64,000 nucleotides of DNA from contig NZ_CP072793.1 in the NCBI RefSeq assembly GCF_017901175.1, forward strand, positions 2,604,001 through 2,668,000, given 5' to 3'. How positions within the stretch are numbered: the stretch's first letter is position 1; each line of letters opens with the position of its first letter. Below the pieces are notes generated by a model that was not told the DNA's origin, did not search any database, and saw nothing but the letters and a program-made list of their open reading frames with translations. A program made the position numbers and the translations under genes. Below are positions 8,696-19,156 of this stretch, in pieces. The stretch comes from Thiothrix unzii. GTDB taxonomy: Bacteria > Pseudomonadota > Gammaproteobacteria > Thiotrichales > Thiotrichaceae.

Positions 8696-9913
8696 TCACA
8701 ATGCCTGAATCATCGGCACAGCACCATAACGCCCTGCCAGATACGCAGCCTCTAAATTCTCGTAGCCCTTACGTGGTTTGAAATCCAGTAGTGAATACAA
8801 GCGCGTCGCTTGATTTTCGCCCTTCTCACAAAACCACACTTGATCACGCCTTAATATATCTTGATCCAATATTGATGTTTCATGCGTCGTAAAAACTAAC
8901 TGCGCATTATTAGGGTTGTGTTCAGTGGAGTTAAATAATCCAATCAAGTAACACACTAATGTTGGATGAAGCTTTGCATTGATTTCATCAATAATCAATA
9001 ATTCTCCAGCCAATAATGCCGCATTTAGATAAAATGCCAAATTAAATAATTCTTTTGTTCCATCAGATTCATCTTTTAGTTTTGATTCGTATTGATGGCC
9101 GTAAACTTTCCTAATAACATTAATTTCATCTATCGCTTGCTTAATCGTATCACCTGTCGATTCTCCTTCTAACAGAAGAAAAGGATTTGCATTGCTTGAT
9201 ATATCTATAATTCCAATATCAGCATCTTTAAGAGTGGAAATTAGTGATAATTTTGTTTTTGGATTGAATAACGTACTGGCACTGAAAAAACCAGAAAGAA
9301 ATTCATCGAGTACTTCCCACATGTGTTTAATATAGACATAAATAGGGGAGAGCGATTCGCTGTTGAGTTGGGCTGCTGTTGATAAGAATAGGGTGTTTTC
9401 ACGGGTACTATCGCGCCAGACTTTTTTTTCGCCTTTGAGGTTAGCGTCTAAGTGCCATGTGTACACGTTCGTTTGTGAGTCGTATTCGCGTTCAAACCAG
9501 CGTTGCGAACGACCTTTGGGGAAGGCGAAGAGCCATTCTGACCAAATACGTTCAGCCGTCGCAGAAAAGCCGTATTGGTATCGCACGTCATTGGTGATGA
9601 AAATAAGTTCAAATTCGGTAGGCTGTTGTGGGGTCACAGGATCGAACATAAACGGCACGACAGGTAATTTCTCGCCGACGTTCGGGGGAGTTACCACTAT
9701 TTGTTTCATCATTGACAGGGCTTTGATGATGTTGGATTTCCCCGCAGCATTTGCACCGTAAATGGCGGCAGATTTCAGTAAGGTTTCACTGCCCGGTGCT
9801 GTCGGTTTGAAGGTATGGGTTGCTTCGTGTTCGCTACCCTTACCTTTGACCATGCTGAGCGTTTGTTTGTCGCGGATGGAACGAAAGTTTGTGACTGAAA
9901 ATTCGACTAACAT
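8696..9913 (-). CDS. AAA/ABC-type ATPase partner of RloB (AbiL/RloA-like)
   Basis: 405 residues. 'MLVEFSVTNFRSI' is the typical first strand of SMC/RecF-like AAA_15/AAA_21 ATPases. Walker A is GANAAGKSN (residues 53-61), a signature-like SDGTKELFNLA is at ~283-293, Walker B LLIIDE is at 305-310 and the switch histidine FTTHETSILD follows. No membrane segment or fused nuclease is present, so the effector is likely the adjacent RloB protein. The middle of the gene (about 8880-9300) is AT-rich compared with the flanks. It is the first gene of its operon, with 102 bases between it and the glycerate kinase gene. Confidence 0.83.
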   Translation of the reverse strand: MLVEFSVTNFRSIRDKQTLSMVKGKGSEHEATHTFKPTAPGSETLLKSAAIYGANAAGKSNIIKALSMMKQIVVTPPNVGEKLPVVPFMFDPVTPQQPTEFELIFITNDVRYQYGFSATAERIWSEWLFAFPKGRSQRWFEREYDSQTNVYTWHLDANLKGEKKVWRDSTRENTLFLSTAAQLNSESLSPIYVYIKHMWEVLDEFLSGFFSASTLFNPKTKLSLISTLKDADIGIIDISSNANPFLLLEGESTGDTIKQAIDEINVIRKVYGHQYESKLKDESDGTKELFNLAFYLNAALLAGELLIIDEINAKLHPTLVCYLIGLFNSTEHNPNNAQLVFTTHETSILDQDILRRDQVWFCEKGENQATRLYSLLDFKPRKGYENLEAAYLAGRYGAVPMIQAL

Positions 9914-10015
9914 AACCTAAACTCTATAAGAAACCGGATTAACTGCTAATTTTCGTCATTTTTTGACAAAAACAGGCTTTTCTTCCTCAAGAGAATAGCA
10001 GGATCACGGTTAATT

Positions 10016-11149
10016 TCACAGTTTTAAGCCAATCACCACGTCCATCACATTCGTGCCAGTCACGCCAACGTGAATCAAGTCGCCGCTGGCTTCGAGGAAT
10101 GTACCCGCATCCGCCGCGTGCAAACAAGCCACTGGGTCAAGGTTTTCCGCATTACCGCGCAGGCAAGTGCCGCTATCCACCAACGCGCCAGCATCCGCCG
10201 TCATCCCATCCGTGCCATCGGTTCCCGCCACCAGCAACAGGCAATCATCCGCATCCTGAAGTTGTAACGCTGCTGCCAAGGCAAAATGCTGATTACGCCC
10301 ACCACGTCCCGGTTGTTCGGGTAATTGCACCGTGGTTTCCGCGCCCCACAAATAAATTCCCGGTTCGCTATCAAGCAAATGCTGGACGCAGGTACTAGCG
10401 GCGGTAAGCACATCACCGACCAGAAACTCCGGCATAATAGTCGTGGGAGCAAACAATTCACTGGCTGCCATTGCCTCCAGCATCGCAGCATTATTCGCCA
10501 CCATTTGCCAGTCAAAATCACGCGCAGAAGGCGCGGGAAACAATAGCCCCGAACCAATGACTTCAGGATCATCATTAGGCACGTCGGACATTAACAAACA
10601 CGTTACTGCACGCTCACCCACGTAATCCCACAATTGACCGCCCTTGATGCGCGAAACACTGCGGCGCATCGCATTGATTTCATGGATGTCTGCACCGTTT
10701 GCCAGCAATTCGTTAGTCAATGCCTGCAAGCCTTCCAACACCCAGCCATCGGCTAATACCTCCACCAAACTGGATGTACCGCCGGAAATCAAAAACAACA
10801 CCGGCTCATCCGCAGGCAACGCTTGCAAATAATCCAGCAATGCCTGCCCCGCCGCCAACGACGACTCGTCAGGAACCGGGTGCGCTGCCTCGCAGATTTG
10901 CACATTATCCAAGGTAGCGGTATGCGCCGCGACGTGCCCATGTTTAGTAATCAGCAACGCGGAACGCAACGCATGGTGCAAATAACGCCGCGCCCCGTCC
11001 AGCATCGCATCCGCCGCTTTACCGATAGCCACCACATGGCACGGATTACGCTCGGCACGGGCTAACAACGCCCGGTACACCACGCTCGTACCATTGACGG
11101 CTGCCAAGCCCGTGGCGTAAAGCTCCAGCAAGCACTGACGTGGATTCAC
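10016..11149 (-). CDS. Glycerate 2-kinase family protein (DUF4147/MOFRL)
   Basis: 377 residues. N-terminal DUF4147 part has 'VVAIGKAADAMLDGA', KHGHVA, EAAHPVPDESS and 'FLISGGTSSLVE'. The C-terminal MOFRL part has GRGGRNQHFALAAAL and 'GTDGTDGMTADAGA'. The family phosphorylates glycerate (GckA/TtuD type), joining glyoxylate or tartrate metabolism to glycolysis. The GTG start overlaps the metZ stop by 4 bases (GTGA), so it is translationally coupled as the last gene of the long trp-pur-metZ run. Confidence 0.88.
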   Translation of the reverse strand: MNPRQCLLELYATGLAAVNGTSVVYRALLARAERNPCHVVAIGKAADAMLDGARRYLHHALRSALLITKHGHVAAHTATLDNVQICEAAHPVPDESSLAAGQALLDYLQALPADEPVLFLISGGTSSLVEVLADGWVLEGLQALTNELLANGADIHEINAMRRSVSRIKGGQLWDYVGERAVTCLLMSDVPNDDPEVIGSGLLFPAPSARDFDWQMVANNAAMLEAMAASELFAPTTIMPEFLVGDVLTAASTCVQHLLDSEPGIYLWGAETTVQLPEQPGRGGRNQHFALAAALQLQDADDCLLLVAGTDGTDGMTADAGALVDSGTCLRGNAENLDPVACLHAADAGTFLEASGDLIHVGVTGTNVMDVVIGLKL

Positions 11150-12324
11150 TCGCCCAAACCCCGTGCTAAATCGCGCTGAATATCGCGGATATGTTCTAAA
11201 CCCACCGACACTCGTATCAGCCCGTCCGCAATCCCTGCTGTAGCTTTTTGCTCAGGCGTTAACCGCCCGTGAGTAGTCGTTGCCGGATGGGTAATAGTGC
11301 TTTTGGCATCCCCCAAATTCGCGGTAATCGACAGCATTTGCGTGGCATCAATCACCTTCCAGGCCGCTTCCTGCCCGCCATTCACCACAAACGACACAAT
11401 CCCGCCGAAACCACTTTGCTGACGTTGCGCCAGCTCATGTTGCGGGTGCGAAGCCAAACCGGGGTAATGCACCGCTGCAATGTTGGGGTGCGTGGTCAGC
11501 CATTGGGCTAACTGCATGGCGTTATCGCAATGCGCTTTCATCCGCAGTGACAGCGTTTCCAAGCCTTTCAGGAAAATCCACGCATTGAACGGACTCATGG
11601 TAATCCCGCCGTTGCGCAAAATAGCGTAAACATCCTTGCCCACGCGCTCTTTATCGCCAAGGACTGCACCGCCTAATGCACGCCCTTGCCCATCCAAATA
11701 CTTGGTCGCGGAATGCACTACAATATCCGCCCCTAATTCCAACGGGCGTTGTAAAGCCGGGGTGCAAAAACAGTTATCGACTACCAGCAAACTACCGTGA
11801 CGATGGGCTAAATCGGCTAATTCACGAATATCCACAATTTCCGTCAACGGATTTGCTGGCGTTTCCACAAATAACAAGCGCGTATTCGGCTGCAACGCGG
11901 CTTCCCAAGCTGCCATATCGGTTAATTCGACGAAACTAAAGGTTACACCGAATTTACCAATGATATTTTGCAACAAGAGCGTGGTCGTGCCGAATACGGA
12001 GCGCGAACACACCACGTGATCGCCAGCTTTCAACAATCCCAGCATCACCGCCAAAATCGCCGACATCCCTGAACTGGTTGCCACGCAGCTTTCCGCGCCT
12101 TCCAACGCCGCTAAACGTTCTTGGAAATAACGTACCGTGGGGTTAGTAAAACGCGCATAAATATTACCCGGTTGCGTACCGCCAAACCGCGCTGCTGCTT
12201 CCGCTGCACTGCCAAACACAAAGCTGGAAGTCGGGAAAATAGCTTCAGAATGCTCACCTTCCGCCGTGCGCACATGCCCGCTGCGCACCGCTAAGGTTTC
12301 AAACTCCCACGGGAAATCTTGCAT
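11146..12324 (-). CDS. metZ: O-succinylhomoserine sulfhydrylase
   Basis: 392 residues, full-length PLP Cys/Met metabolism enzyme. 'FETLAVRSGHVRTAEGEHSEAIFPTSSFVF' is characteristic of MetZ. The PLP lysine is in VVHSATKYLDGQG. It makes homocysteine directly from O-succinylhomoserine and sulfide, a natural sulfide-assimilation route for a sulfur-metabolising host. The position after purF matches the purF-metZ order of Pseudomonas. It starts 2 bases after the LD-transpeptidase stop. Confidence 0.93.
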   Translation of the reverse strand: MQDFPWEFETLAVRSGHVRTAEGEHSEAIFPTSSFVFGSAAEAAARFGGTQPGNIYARFTNPTVRYFQERLAALEGAESCVATSSGMSAILAVMLGLLKAGDHVVCSRSVFGTTTLLLQNIIGKFGVTFSFVELTDMAAWEAALQPNTRLLFVETPANPLTEIVDIRELADLAHRHGSLLVVDNCFCTPALQRPLELGADIVVHSATKYLDGQGRALGGAVLGDKERVGKDVYAILRNGGITMSPFNAWIFLKGLETLSLRMKAHCDNAMQLAQWLTTHPNIAAVHYPGLASHPQHELAQRQQSGFGGIVSFVVNGGQEAAWKVIDATQMLSITANLGDAKSTITHPATTTHGRLTPEQKATAGIADGLIRVSVGLEHIRDIQRDLARGLGE

Positions 12325-12326
12325 GA

Positions 12327-13052
12327 TTATTCCTGACGTTGACGGGAAATAACGACCAACGTGTCTTCCTTCACGCTGTCAAACAAATCAAGCACGTCTT
12401 TATTACGCATCCGAATGCAACCGTGTGAAGCCGGTGCGCCCAATTTGCCTTCCTCACCCGTACCGTGGATGTAGATAAAACGCTCTTTGGAATCGACATC
12501 ACCGCCTTTATTCAAGCCCGGTTCCAAACCATCCAGCCACAAAATACGGGTAGTCACGTAATCCGCTGGGCTATCCGCGCCCGGAGCGGTGAGAATATCA
12601 ACGATCTTGCCAGTATTTTGCCTCGATTTGAAAATCGTACCTAAAGCCGCGCCATCACCGATTTTTTCAGCAACGCGATGCACGCCCAATGGGGTTTGCT
12701 CGCTGCCTTTTTGACTCCCCAATCCCTTGGTCGCGGTCGAAATCACCCATTCATTGACCGCTTTACCCTGCTCAACGAGGAACATTTTCTGCGCAGTGGC
12801 ATCAATCACCAGAATGCGCTCACGGGAATACGTCGGGAAACGCTTTGCCAAATCGTCCAGAATTGGCGCGAAACGGTTCGCCAAACCCGGTAATTCTTGC
12901 TGCGGCATCTGCGCTTGCGGAGCTTGCTCGGCTTGATTGGGTAAGTTCAACGGAATACCATCCGGTTCAGCCATCGCCACACCGCTGTTAAGCACTGTCG
13001 CAAATATCAATGGCAGCCATGTCATTTTCACGCTTGGTTTTTTGTGCATCAT
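12327..13052 (-). CDS. L,D-transpeptidase (YkuD family), secreted
   Basis: 241 residues. A signal peptide ([27 protein letters not shown]) precedes a YkuD domain with '[17 protein letters not shown]' and the active-site block [18 protein letters not shown], in which Cys is the nucleophile. Such enzymes make 3-3 cross-links or anchor proteins to peptidoglycan. The start at 13052/13049 is supported by AGAGG 9-10 bases upstream and by the basic signal-peptide N-region. This makes the gene overlap the end of purF by 61-65 bases in another frame. Confidence 0.88.
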   Translation of the reverse strand: MMHKKPSVKMTWLPLIFATVLNSGVAMAEPDGIPLNLPNQAEQAPQAQMPQQELPGLANRFAPILDDLAKRFPTYSRERILVIDATAQKMFLVEQGKAVNEWVISTATKGLGSQKGSEQTPLGVHRVAEKIGDGAALGTIFKSRQNTGKIVDILTAPGADSPADYVTTRILWLDGLEPGLNKGGDVDSKERFIYIHGTGEEGKLGAPASHGCIRMRNKDVLDLFDSVKEDTLVVISRQRQE

Positions 13053-14493
13053 TGCGTAACGCCTCTAATTCAGTAAAGTAGTCGCCGTTCTCCCCGGTCA
13101 CATAGTTGCCGGTAAAGACGGAACAATCGAAATCCTTTAAACGCGGATTGCCCTTGCTAACAGCTTGCACGAGGTCTTCCAACGACAGATAAAACAGTCG
13201 GTCTACCCCAATTGCCGCTGCAACCTCTTCTTCGGTACGATCGTGGGCAATAAGTTCCTTCGCTGCGGGCATATCAATCCCGTAAATATTCGGGAATTTA
13301 ATCGCCGGGGATGCGGAAGCAAAATACACTTTATTCGCGCCCGCATCGCGTGCCATTTGCACAATTTCACCGGAAGTCGTGCCACGCACAATCGAATCAT
13401 CCACCAGCATCACGTTTTTGCCCTTGAACTCTAACGCGAGGGGATTGAGTTTCTGGCGTACCGATTTTTGGCGTTTGGCCTGCCCCGGCATAATGAAAGT
13501 ACGCCCGATGTAACGGTTTTTGATAAAACCTTCGCGGTACGGCACACCCAAGGTATACGCCATTTCCAGTGAGGAAGTGCGGCTGGTATCAGGAATCGGA
13601 ATGACCACATCAATATCGTGATCAGGCCACTCGCGCATTACCCGTTCAGCCATTTTACGCCCCATGCGCATCCGGGCTTTATGCACAAACACATTGTCGA
13701 TAATCGAATCCGGGCGGGCAAAATACACGTACTCAAAAATACAGGTGGCGTATTTCGGATTATCCGCACATTGACGGCTGAAAACTTGCCCATTGAGATT
13801 AATGAAAATCGCTTCACCCGGCTCGACATCACGCACCAAACGGTAGCCTTGCACATCCAAAGCCACGCTTTCGGAAGCGAACATGTATTCCTTGCCCTTG
13901 GCACTTTCGCGCACCCCATACACCAACGGGCGAATCCCGTTCGGGTCACGAAAACCCACCACACCATCGCGGGTCAACATCGCGATCACCGCATACGCCC
14001 CTTTGCAACGCCGATGCACACCACTTACCGCTGCAAAAATATCTTCCGCAGTAACGTGTAAGGCATTTTGCCGGGAAAGTTCTTGCGCAAAAATATTCAG
14101 CAGGATTTCCGAGTCAGAATCGGTATTGATTTGGCGGCGATCTTGGCGATACAGCTCTTTTTTGAGCACGTGCGCATTGGTTAAATTGCCATTGTGCGCC
14201 AAGGAAATACCGTAGGGGCTATTCACATAAAACGGCTGTGCTTCCGCTGAGGATGAAGAGCCAGCCGTTGGGTAACGCACATGCCCTACCCCCATGTTAC
14301 CCTGTAACATTTGCATATGGCGGTCGTGAAACACGTCTTTCACCAAACCGTTTTCACGCCGTAAATACAGCTTTCTGCCATCGCTGGTAACGATCCCGGC
14401 AGCATCTTGCCCACGGTGCTGCAATACTGTCAGGCCATCGTAAAGTGCCTGATTGACTGGCTCATGCCCGATAATTCCGATAATCCCGCACAT
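12988..14493 (-). CDS. purF: Amidophosphoribosyltransferase
   Basis: 501 residues. Start placed at 14493 so that the protein begins MCGIIGIIG: Cys2 becomes the N-terminal nucleophile of the glutaminase domain. The C-terminal PRPP-binding loop is [17 protein letters not shown]. It catalyses the first step of purine synthesis. A strong hairpin lies between cvpA and this gene. The last ~21 codons overlap the LD-transpeptidase gene in another frame. Confidence 0.97.
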   Translation of the reverse strand: MCGIIGIIGHEPVNQALYDGLTVLQHRGQDAAGIVTSDGRKLYLRRENGLVKDVFHDRHMQMLQGNMGVGHVRYPTAGSSSSAEAQPFYVNSPYGISLAHNGNLTNAHVLKKELYRQDRRQINTDSDSEILLNIFAQELSRQNALHVTAEDIFAAVSGVHRRCKGAYAVIAMLTRDGVVGFRDPNGIRPLVYGVRESAKGKEYMFASESVALDVQGYRLVRDVEPGEAIFINLNGQVFSRQCADNPKYATCIFEYVYFARPDSIIDNVFVHKARMRMGRKMAERVMREWPDHDIDVVIPIPDTSRTSSLEMAYTLGVPYREGFIKNRYIGRTFIMPGQAKRQKSVRQKLNPLALEFKGKNVMLVDDSIVRGTTSGEIVQMARDAGANKVYFASASPAIKFPNIYGIDMPAAKELIAHDRTEEEVAAAIGVDRLFYLSLEDLVQAVSKGNPRLKDFDCSVFTGNYVTGENGDYFTELEALRNDAQKTKRENDMAAIDICDSA

Positions 14494-14547
14494 ATTCTTG
14501 CCTTGGTGTGCCATGAAAACGTCATATTCTAACCCCGCCAAAACAAA

Positions 14548-14575
14548 ACAGCCATGCACTTCCATGCATGGCTGT
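14548..14575 (-). terminator. Strong hairpin with T-tract between cvpA and purF (possible attenuator)
   Basis: An 11-bp perfect stem ACAGCCATGCA/TGCATGGCTGT with a 6-base loop. On the minus strand it is followed by TTTGTTTT. It starts 26 bases after the cvpA stop and 55 bases before the purF ATG. It could end transcripts before purF or act as an attenuator; no competing antiterminator stem was identified by eye. Confidence 0.6.
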
Positions 14576-14600
14576 GTATTTTGCCAGAAAGCAATGACCG

Positions 14601-15116
14601 TTACGGTGGGGTAATCACTGCGGGACGCTCAAGATAGCTAGAAAAATTCTCTGGAATCATCCCTTTAACAACGACTGCTGCATCTTCAAACCAAGGGACG
14701 AACAGCGAATCCATCCACCACGATTGTTTTGGAAATGCGGTCACTCCCATCAGCAATACCAGCAAAGTAATGATCAAACCACCACGGGCGATGCCAAAAA
14801 CACCACCCAAAACATGGTCAATCTTACCCAAACCGATAGAAGACACGGCAGTACTGAGCAGATGATTGATAATGGCTCCAATCACCAACACCCCGAAAAA
14901 GATGATGGCAAAAGCAATGCCCATGCGCACCACTTCACTTTGCACCGCGAAGGGCAAAGCCGCCGCTAACGGTTTCACATACAACATGGAAAGACCGAAA
15001 GCGGCGACCCAAGTTGCCAAGGAAAGTGCTTCCTTGACAAACCCACGGATCAAACCGATCAGAGCGGAGAGCACGATAAGGACAAAAACGCCAATATCTA
15101 AATATTCTGCTGTCAT
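14601..15116 (-). CDS. cvpA: CvpA family inner-membrane protein
   Basis: 171 residues with four hydrophobic helices; begins '[29 protein letters not shown]', the CvpA signature. In E. coli it is linked to colicin V production and envelope stress, with the molecular role unclear. Placement directly upstream of purF is conserved across gammaproteobacteria, as here. It begins 10 bases after the SPOR-protein stop. Confidence 0.93.
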   Translation of the reverse strand: MTAEYLDIGVFVLIVLSALIGLIRGFVKEALSLATWVAAFGLSMLYVKPLAAALPFAVQSEVVRMGIAFAIIFFGVLVIGAIINHLLSTAVSSIGLGKIDHVLGGVFGIARGGLIITLLVLLMGVTAFPKQSWWMDSLFVPWFEDAAVVVKGMIPENFSSYLERPAVITPP

Positions 15117-15126
15117 TGATTACTGA

Positions 15127-16140
15127 TTACTTGCTGCTGGTTACAAAGCTATTTTGTACATCACGATTTTGTGAGTAACGTGTTTTCATTTTAGCTTGTG
15201 CAGCAGAAGCAGCAACTTTATCGGCATAACCGCCTGCAACTACCCGATAAACTGTTTTGCCATCCACCTTCACGGCGTTAACGGAAGTTTTGTAACCTTC
15301 GCCAGCGAACGTTTTTGCCAGCGCATCCGCTTTTGCTTTATCGCTGGTTGCCAGCAATTGCACCGCAAATGCACCACCGGTAGCCGCAGCAGCAGGTTTT
15401 GCTGGTGTGGTAACAGCCGCAGTGCCTGTGCCTTTCGCCAATTCCAAAGACTTCGCAGCGGCTGCTTTTTCAGCATCAGCTTTTGCTTTCTTCGCAGCAT
15501 CTTCTTTAGCTTTGCTTTCCGCAGAAACCGGAGCAGGTACATGTTTTTCGTTAACTAAAACAGGCTTAGGCGTGGCAGGCTTCTTTTCTGCCGGAGCTTC
15601 CGCTGGGGTGTCTTTAACTGAAGCGTTAGTGCTCGGTGCTTTCGTTGCGGTATCTGTCTTAGTAGTGGTAGCCGCAGTGGTGGTTGACGCGCTTTCAGTG
15701 CTTCCAGCAGCGGCTGGGGCTGCATTACCTGTGCCTAAGCTGCCTGTGCCGTCTTTCACTTTGCCGTCAATATCCACTACTGGGCGGGTTTCGCCAGAAG
15801 CGGCCGGGCGCACGTCAAAACCTGTGGTATTAGGCTCAACATTGACGTTTGGAATAATGCCAGTGACAGCGGCGGTGGCTGCCGTAGCTGCTGCTGCCGG
15901 ATCAAGCGTTTGTTGCGCTGTTTGTGCCGCATTCGGATCTTCACCCACCAGTAATGGCTTTTGAGTGCCGTCTACTGCACCGGGGAAACCCAAAATGGGT
16001 TTGGTATCAGCAGTCTGCTGCATTGCCATGTCTTGGCCTTCACGATTTTTGCCCTTTAGCAACCATGCCAAAAGAAGGGCTGCGACCAGCACCAGTACCA
16101 CTGCGCCAATCATGCGTTTGGTTGTAGCCTTGTTGTCCAT
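15127..16140 (-). CDS. SPOR-domain membrane protein (DedD-like)
   Basis: 337 residues. One N-terminal transmembrane helix (MIGAVVLVLVAALLLAWLL) is followed by a long Ala/Thr/Pro/Lys-rich periplasmic linker and a C-terminal SPOR domain (~255-335: 'GGAFAVQLLATSDKAKADALAKTF..YRVVAGGYADKVAASAAQAKM'). SPOR domains bind denuded glycan at the division septum. The folC-dedD-cvpA order supports a DedD-type protein. The linker is longer than in E. coli DedD. Confidence 0.88.
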   Translation of the reverse strand: MDNKATTKRMIGAVVLVLVAALLLAWLLKGKNREGQDMAMQQTADTKPILGFPGAVDGTQKPLLVGEDPNAAQTAQQTLDPAAAATAATAAVTGIIPNVNVEPNTTGFDVRPAASGETRPVVDIDGKVKDGTGSLGTGNAAPAAAGSTESASTTTAATTTKTDTATKAPSTNASVKDTPAEAPAEKKPATPKPVLVNEKHVPAPVSAESKAKEDAAKKAKADAEKAAAAKSLELAKGTGTAAVTTPAKPAAAATGGAFAVQLLATSDKAKADALAKTFAGEGYKTSVNAVKVDGKTVYRVVAGGYADKVAASAAQAKMKTRYSQNRDVQNSFVTSSK

Positions 16141-16228
16141 CTGTTTTACTGCTCCTTAAGAAAAGTGTGACACTCAAAAACCTATTGTGATTCGCGCTTT
16201 GTGGGACTCAAGACACGAGACTTAGCCC

Positions 16229-17440
16229 TTAACTAACGAGAACGTTCAGCATACCGGATACTACCAGAAAAGAACCGAAGGCAACCACTCGATCCTGTGT
16301 GCTGGCGTGGCTTTGAATAAACTGCCAAGCAGAGGGAAAATCGTCGTGAAAATAAATCACTTTACGCACGCCAGCAGCGCGTATTTTGTTACCCAGATCA
16401 GTCGGGTTTATCGCCCGATAACCGCCAAGGGGAACCAAATGCCACTCATCCACGTGCGCTGCCATGATTTTCACAACCCCAGCAACATCCTTGTCTGCTA
16501 GTATAGAAAAAATCGCGGATGTTTTGCCATCAATGGGATTTTTTTTCAACCAATCTGCTAACTGAATCGCCGCATGGGGGTTATGAGCGACATCCAAAAT
16601 GGCGTTTGGCTGACCTGCAAACTGCTGCATTCGCCCTGAAAGACTCACCGTGCGCAAACCTTCAGCAATGGCTTGCTCACTCACTGGCAAACGCGCCTGT
16701 ACCTGCTGCAACGCCGTTACCACGCACGCCGCATTAAGGCGTTGTACCTCACCCAGCAATGCAGGCTGGGGCACGTTATCCACGCTGAAATCGCGCCCGT
16801 ATTGCAGTAACTGTGCTCCAATACTTGCGGCTTGCGAAGCAATCGTTGCCGGTGGCTCTGGATCACCGCACACCACTGGCTTACCGGGGCGCATAATGCC
16901 CGCCTTTTCCAAACCAATGGCTTCGCGGGTATGACCTAACCAGTCCACATGATCCAAACCGATGCTGGTAAGAATACTGACATCCGCATCCCACAGGTTA
17001 CAAGCGTCTAACCGCCCGCCTAAACCCACTTCCAGCACGATGACATCAACCTTGGCTTGCACAAAACACCAAACGGCAGCCAACGTACCAAATTCAAAAT
17101 ACGTCAGGTCAATCTCATCGCGGGCTTGGTCAATCGCATTAAACGCCGCGCAAATCTGCTGATCAGTCGCCGGTTTACCATCAAGCGCGATACGTTCGTT
17201 ATAACGCAGCAAGTGCGGGGAAGTGTACGTGCCAACCAAGTAACCCTGTACTTGCAAAATGCGGGTTAGCATCGCGCAGGTCGAGCCTTTGCCATTGGTT
17301 CCGCCGACGGTAATCACTGGTACGGGCAAAGTCAGCAAATCCATACGCTGGGCAACGTTACGGATGCGATCCAACCCTAACTTAATTTCTGACGAGAATT
17401 GATTTTCCTGCCAGCGTAACCAATCGTCGAGCGTATTCAC
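16229..17440 (-). CDS. folC: Bifunctional dihydrofolate/folylpolyglutamate synthase
   Basis: 403 residues. The Mur-ligase-like P-loop [13 protein letters not shown] and downstream [13 protein letters not shown] and '[18 protein letters not shown]' are FolC motifs. It adds glutamate to dihydropteroate and folates. GTG start overlaps the accD stop as GTGA, giving tight coupling in the accD-folC pair. Confidence 0.95.
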   Translation of the reverse strand: MNTLDDWLRWQENQFSSEIKLGLDRIRNVAQRMDLLTLPVPVITVGGTNGKGSTCAMLTRILQVQGYLVGTYTSPHLLRYNERIALDGKPATDQQICAAFNAIDQARDEIDLTYFEFGTLAAVWCFVQAKVDVIVLEVGLGGRLDACNLWDADVSILTSIGLDHVDWLGHTREAIGLEKAGIMRPGKPVVCGDPEPPATIASQAASIGAQLLQYGRDFSVDNVPQPALLGEVQRLNAACVVTALQQVQARLPVSEQAIAEGLRTVSLSGRMQQFAGQPNAILDVAHNPHAAIQLADWLKKNPIDGKTSAIFSILADKDVAGVVKIMAAHVDEWHLVPLGGYRAINPTDLGNKIRAAGVRKVIYFHDDFPSAWQFIQSHASTQDRVVAFGSFLVVSGMLNVLVS

Positions 17441-18333
17441 GCAGCACTCGACAAATCTTGTGCAACGGGTGCGGGGCGGTGTTGCAACATAGCCACCACT
17501 TCAGCAATGGTTTCGCGCATCGCTTTGCGGTGGACAATCATGTCAATCGCACCTTTTTCCTGCAAAAACTCACTGCGCTGGAAACCTTCTGGTAATTTTT
17601 CACGCACCGTTTGCTCAATCACGCGCGGCCCGGCGAAACCAATCAAGGCTTTGGGTTCAGCAATGTGTAAATCTCCCAACATCGCAAAACTTGCCGATAC
17701 CCCACCCATGGTCGGGTCGGTCAATACGGAAATAAATGGCACGCTTTTATCGCTCAGGCGCGTCAATACCGCGCTGGTTTTGGACATTTGCATCAGGGAA
17801 AACAAAGCTTCCTGCATCCGCGCCCCGCCACTGGCAGCGAAACAAATGTACGGAATATTTTGCGCCATTGCCGCTTCCGCACCGCGCACAAAACGTTCAC
17901 CGACCACCGAACCCATTGACCCGCCCATGAAACGGAAATCGAATGCAGCAGCTACCAACGGCACACCCAACACCGTGCCTTTCATCACGATCAGTGCGTC
18001 TTTTTCGCCGGTTTCCTTTTGCGCCGCAGCCAAACGGTCTTTGTATTTCTTGGTATCGCGGAATTTCAGCATATCAGTCGGGGCAACGTTTGCAGCGATT
18101 TCTTCACGCCCTTCGGCATCCAAAAACACTTCCAAACGCCGCCGCCCGGAAAGGCGCATATGGTGGTCACACTTGGGGCAAACCTCCAGATTGCGTTCCA
18201 ATTCCGCGCGGTAGAGTACCGCCTGACACGCTGGGCATTGATGCCACAAACCTTCAGGAATCGACTTTTTTTCAGTATTGTTCGCATCGGTGCGGATGCG
18301 TGAAGGCAGACGCAGTTTTTCAAACCAACTCAT
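17437..18333 (-). CDS. accD: Acetyl-CoA carboxylase carboxyltransferase subunit beta
   Basis: 298 residues. The N-terminal four-Cys zinc ribbon ([16 protein letters not shown]) and carboxyltransferase core ('[17 protein letters not shown]', '[16 protein letters not shown]', '[15 protein letters not shown]') are clear. It forms malonyl-CoA with AccA, which is not in the window. It lies between trpA and folC, the standard order. Confidence 0.97.
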   Translation of the reverse strand: MSWFEKLRLPSRIRTDANNTEKKSIPEGLWHQCPACQAVLYRAELERNLEVCPKCDHHMRLSGRRRLEVFLDAEGREEIAANVAPTDMLKFRDTKKYKDRLAAAQKETGEKDALIVMKGTVLGVPLVAAAFDFRFMGGSMGSVVGERFVRGAEAAMAQNIPYICFAASGGARMQEALFSLMQMSKTSAVLTRLSDKSVPFISVLTDPTMGGVSASFAMLGDLHIAEPKALIGFAGPRVIEQTVREKLPEGFQRSEFLQEKGAIDMIVHRKAMRETIAEVVAMLQHRPAPVAQDLSSAA

Positions 18334-18346
18334 TTCGTGTTACCCC

Positions 18347-19156
18347 TTAAACCCCAGCGTCCATCGCAGTGCGCATGGATACTAACAAATCACTAATGCC
18401 ATCCATGATAGCAGCATGATCGTCAGGTGTCGCTTCGATCAACTTGATGACCGCACTACCGACGACCACTGCATCTGCTGTTTTCGCTACTGCCGCTGCT
18501 GTTGCCGCGTCTTTAATGCCGAAACCAACACCCAACGGTAAATCAGTATGTTGACGGATTTGCGCAATGTGTTGCGCGACTTGCCCGACATCCAATGTAC
18601 TTGCGCCCGTCACGCCTTTCAGCGAGACGTAGTAAATGAAACCGCCGCCCGCTTGCGCCACCGTTGCTATACGACGCTCCGGCGTGGTCGGTGACAACAG
18701 GAAAATCGGGTCAATGCCATGTTCGCGGAACAAAGGCAATACGCCCATGCCCTCTTCCGGCGGTAAATCCACCGTCAGTGCACCGTCAACACCCGCTGCT
18801 TCTGCCGCTTTGGCAAATTCGGCGTAACCCATGATTTCAATCGGGTTCAAATAGCCCATCAGCACCACGGGCGTAGTGGCATCGGCTTGGCGGAATTCTG
18901 CCACCATACCAAGGATGTCGTGCAGGCTGGTATTGTGTTTCAGGGCGCGTTCGTGCGCTTGCTGGATCGTTGGGCCATCCGCCATCGGGTCGGAAAACGG
19001 CACACCGAGTTCGATAATGTTTGCACCAGCAGCCACCATGCGGTGCATGAGCGGCACGGTGATCGACGGGTGCGGATCGCCCGCCGTGACATAAGGAATC
19101 AATGCGGTTTTGCCCTGTGCTTTGAGGGCGGCGAAACAAGCGGCGATGCGACTCAT
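18347..19156 (-). CDS. trpA: Tryptophan synthase alpha subunit
   Basis: 269 residues. Catalytic Glu in [16 protein letters not shown] and Asp in [13 protein letters not shown]; phosphate loop GVGFGIKDA. It cleaves indole-3-glycerol phosphate and channels indole to TrpB. ATG overlaps the trpB stop (ATGA), so the two subunits are made in step. Confidence 0.97.
   Translation of the reverse strand: MSRIAACFAALKAQGKTALIPYVTAGDPHPSITVPLMHRMVAAGANIIELGVPFSDPMADGPTIQQAHERALKHNTSLHDILGMVAEFRQADATTPVVLMGYLNPIEIMGYAEFAKAAEAAGVDGALTVDLPPEEGMGVLPLFREHGIDPIFLLSPTTPERRIATVAQAGGGFIYYVSLKGVTGASTLDVGQVAQHIAQIRQHTDLPLGVGFGIKDAATAAAVAKTADAVVVGSAVIKLIEATPDDHAAIMDGISDLLVSMRTAMDAGV

Noticed and set aside
13618..14061. 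Plus-strand ORF opposite purF
   Set aside because: Composition is that of the complement of purF; no start signals.
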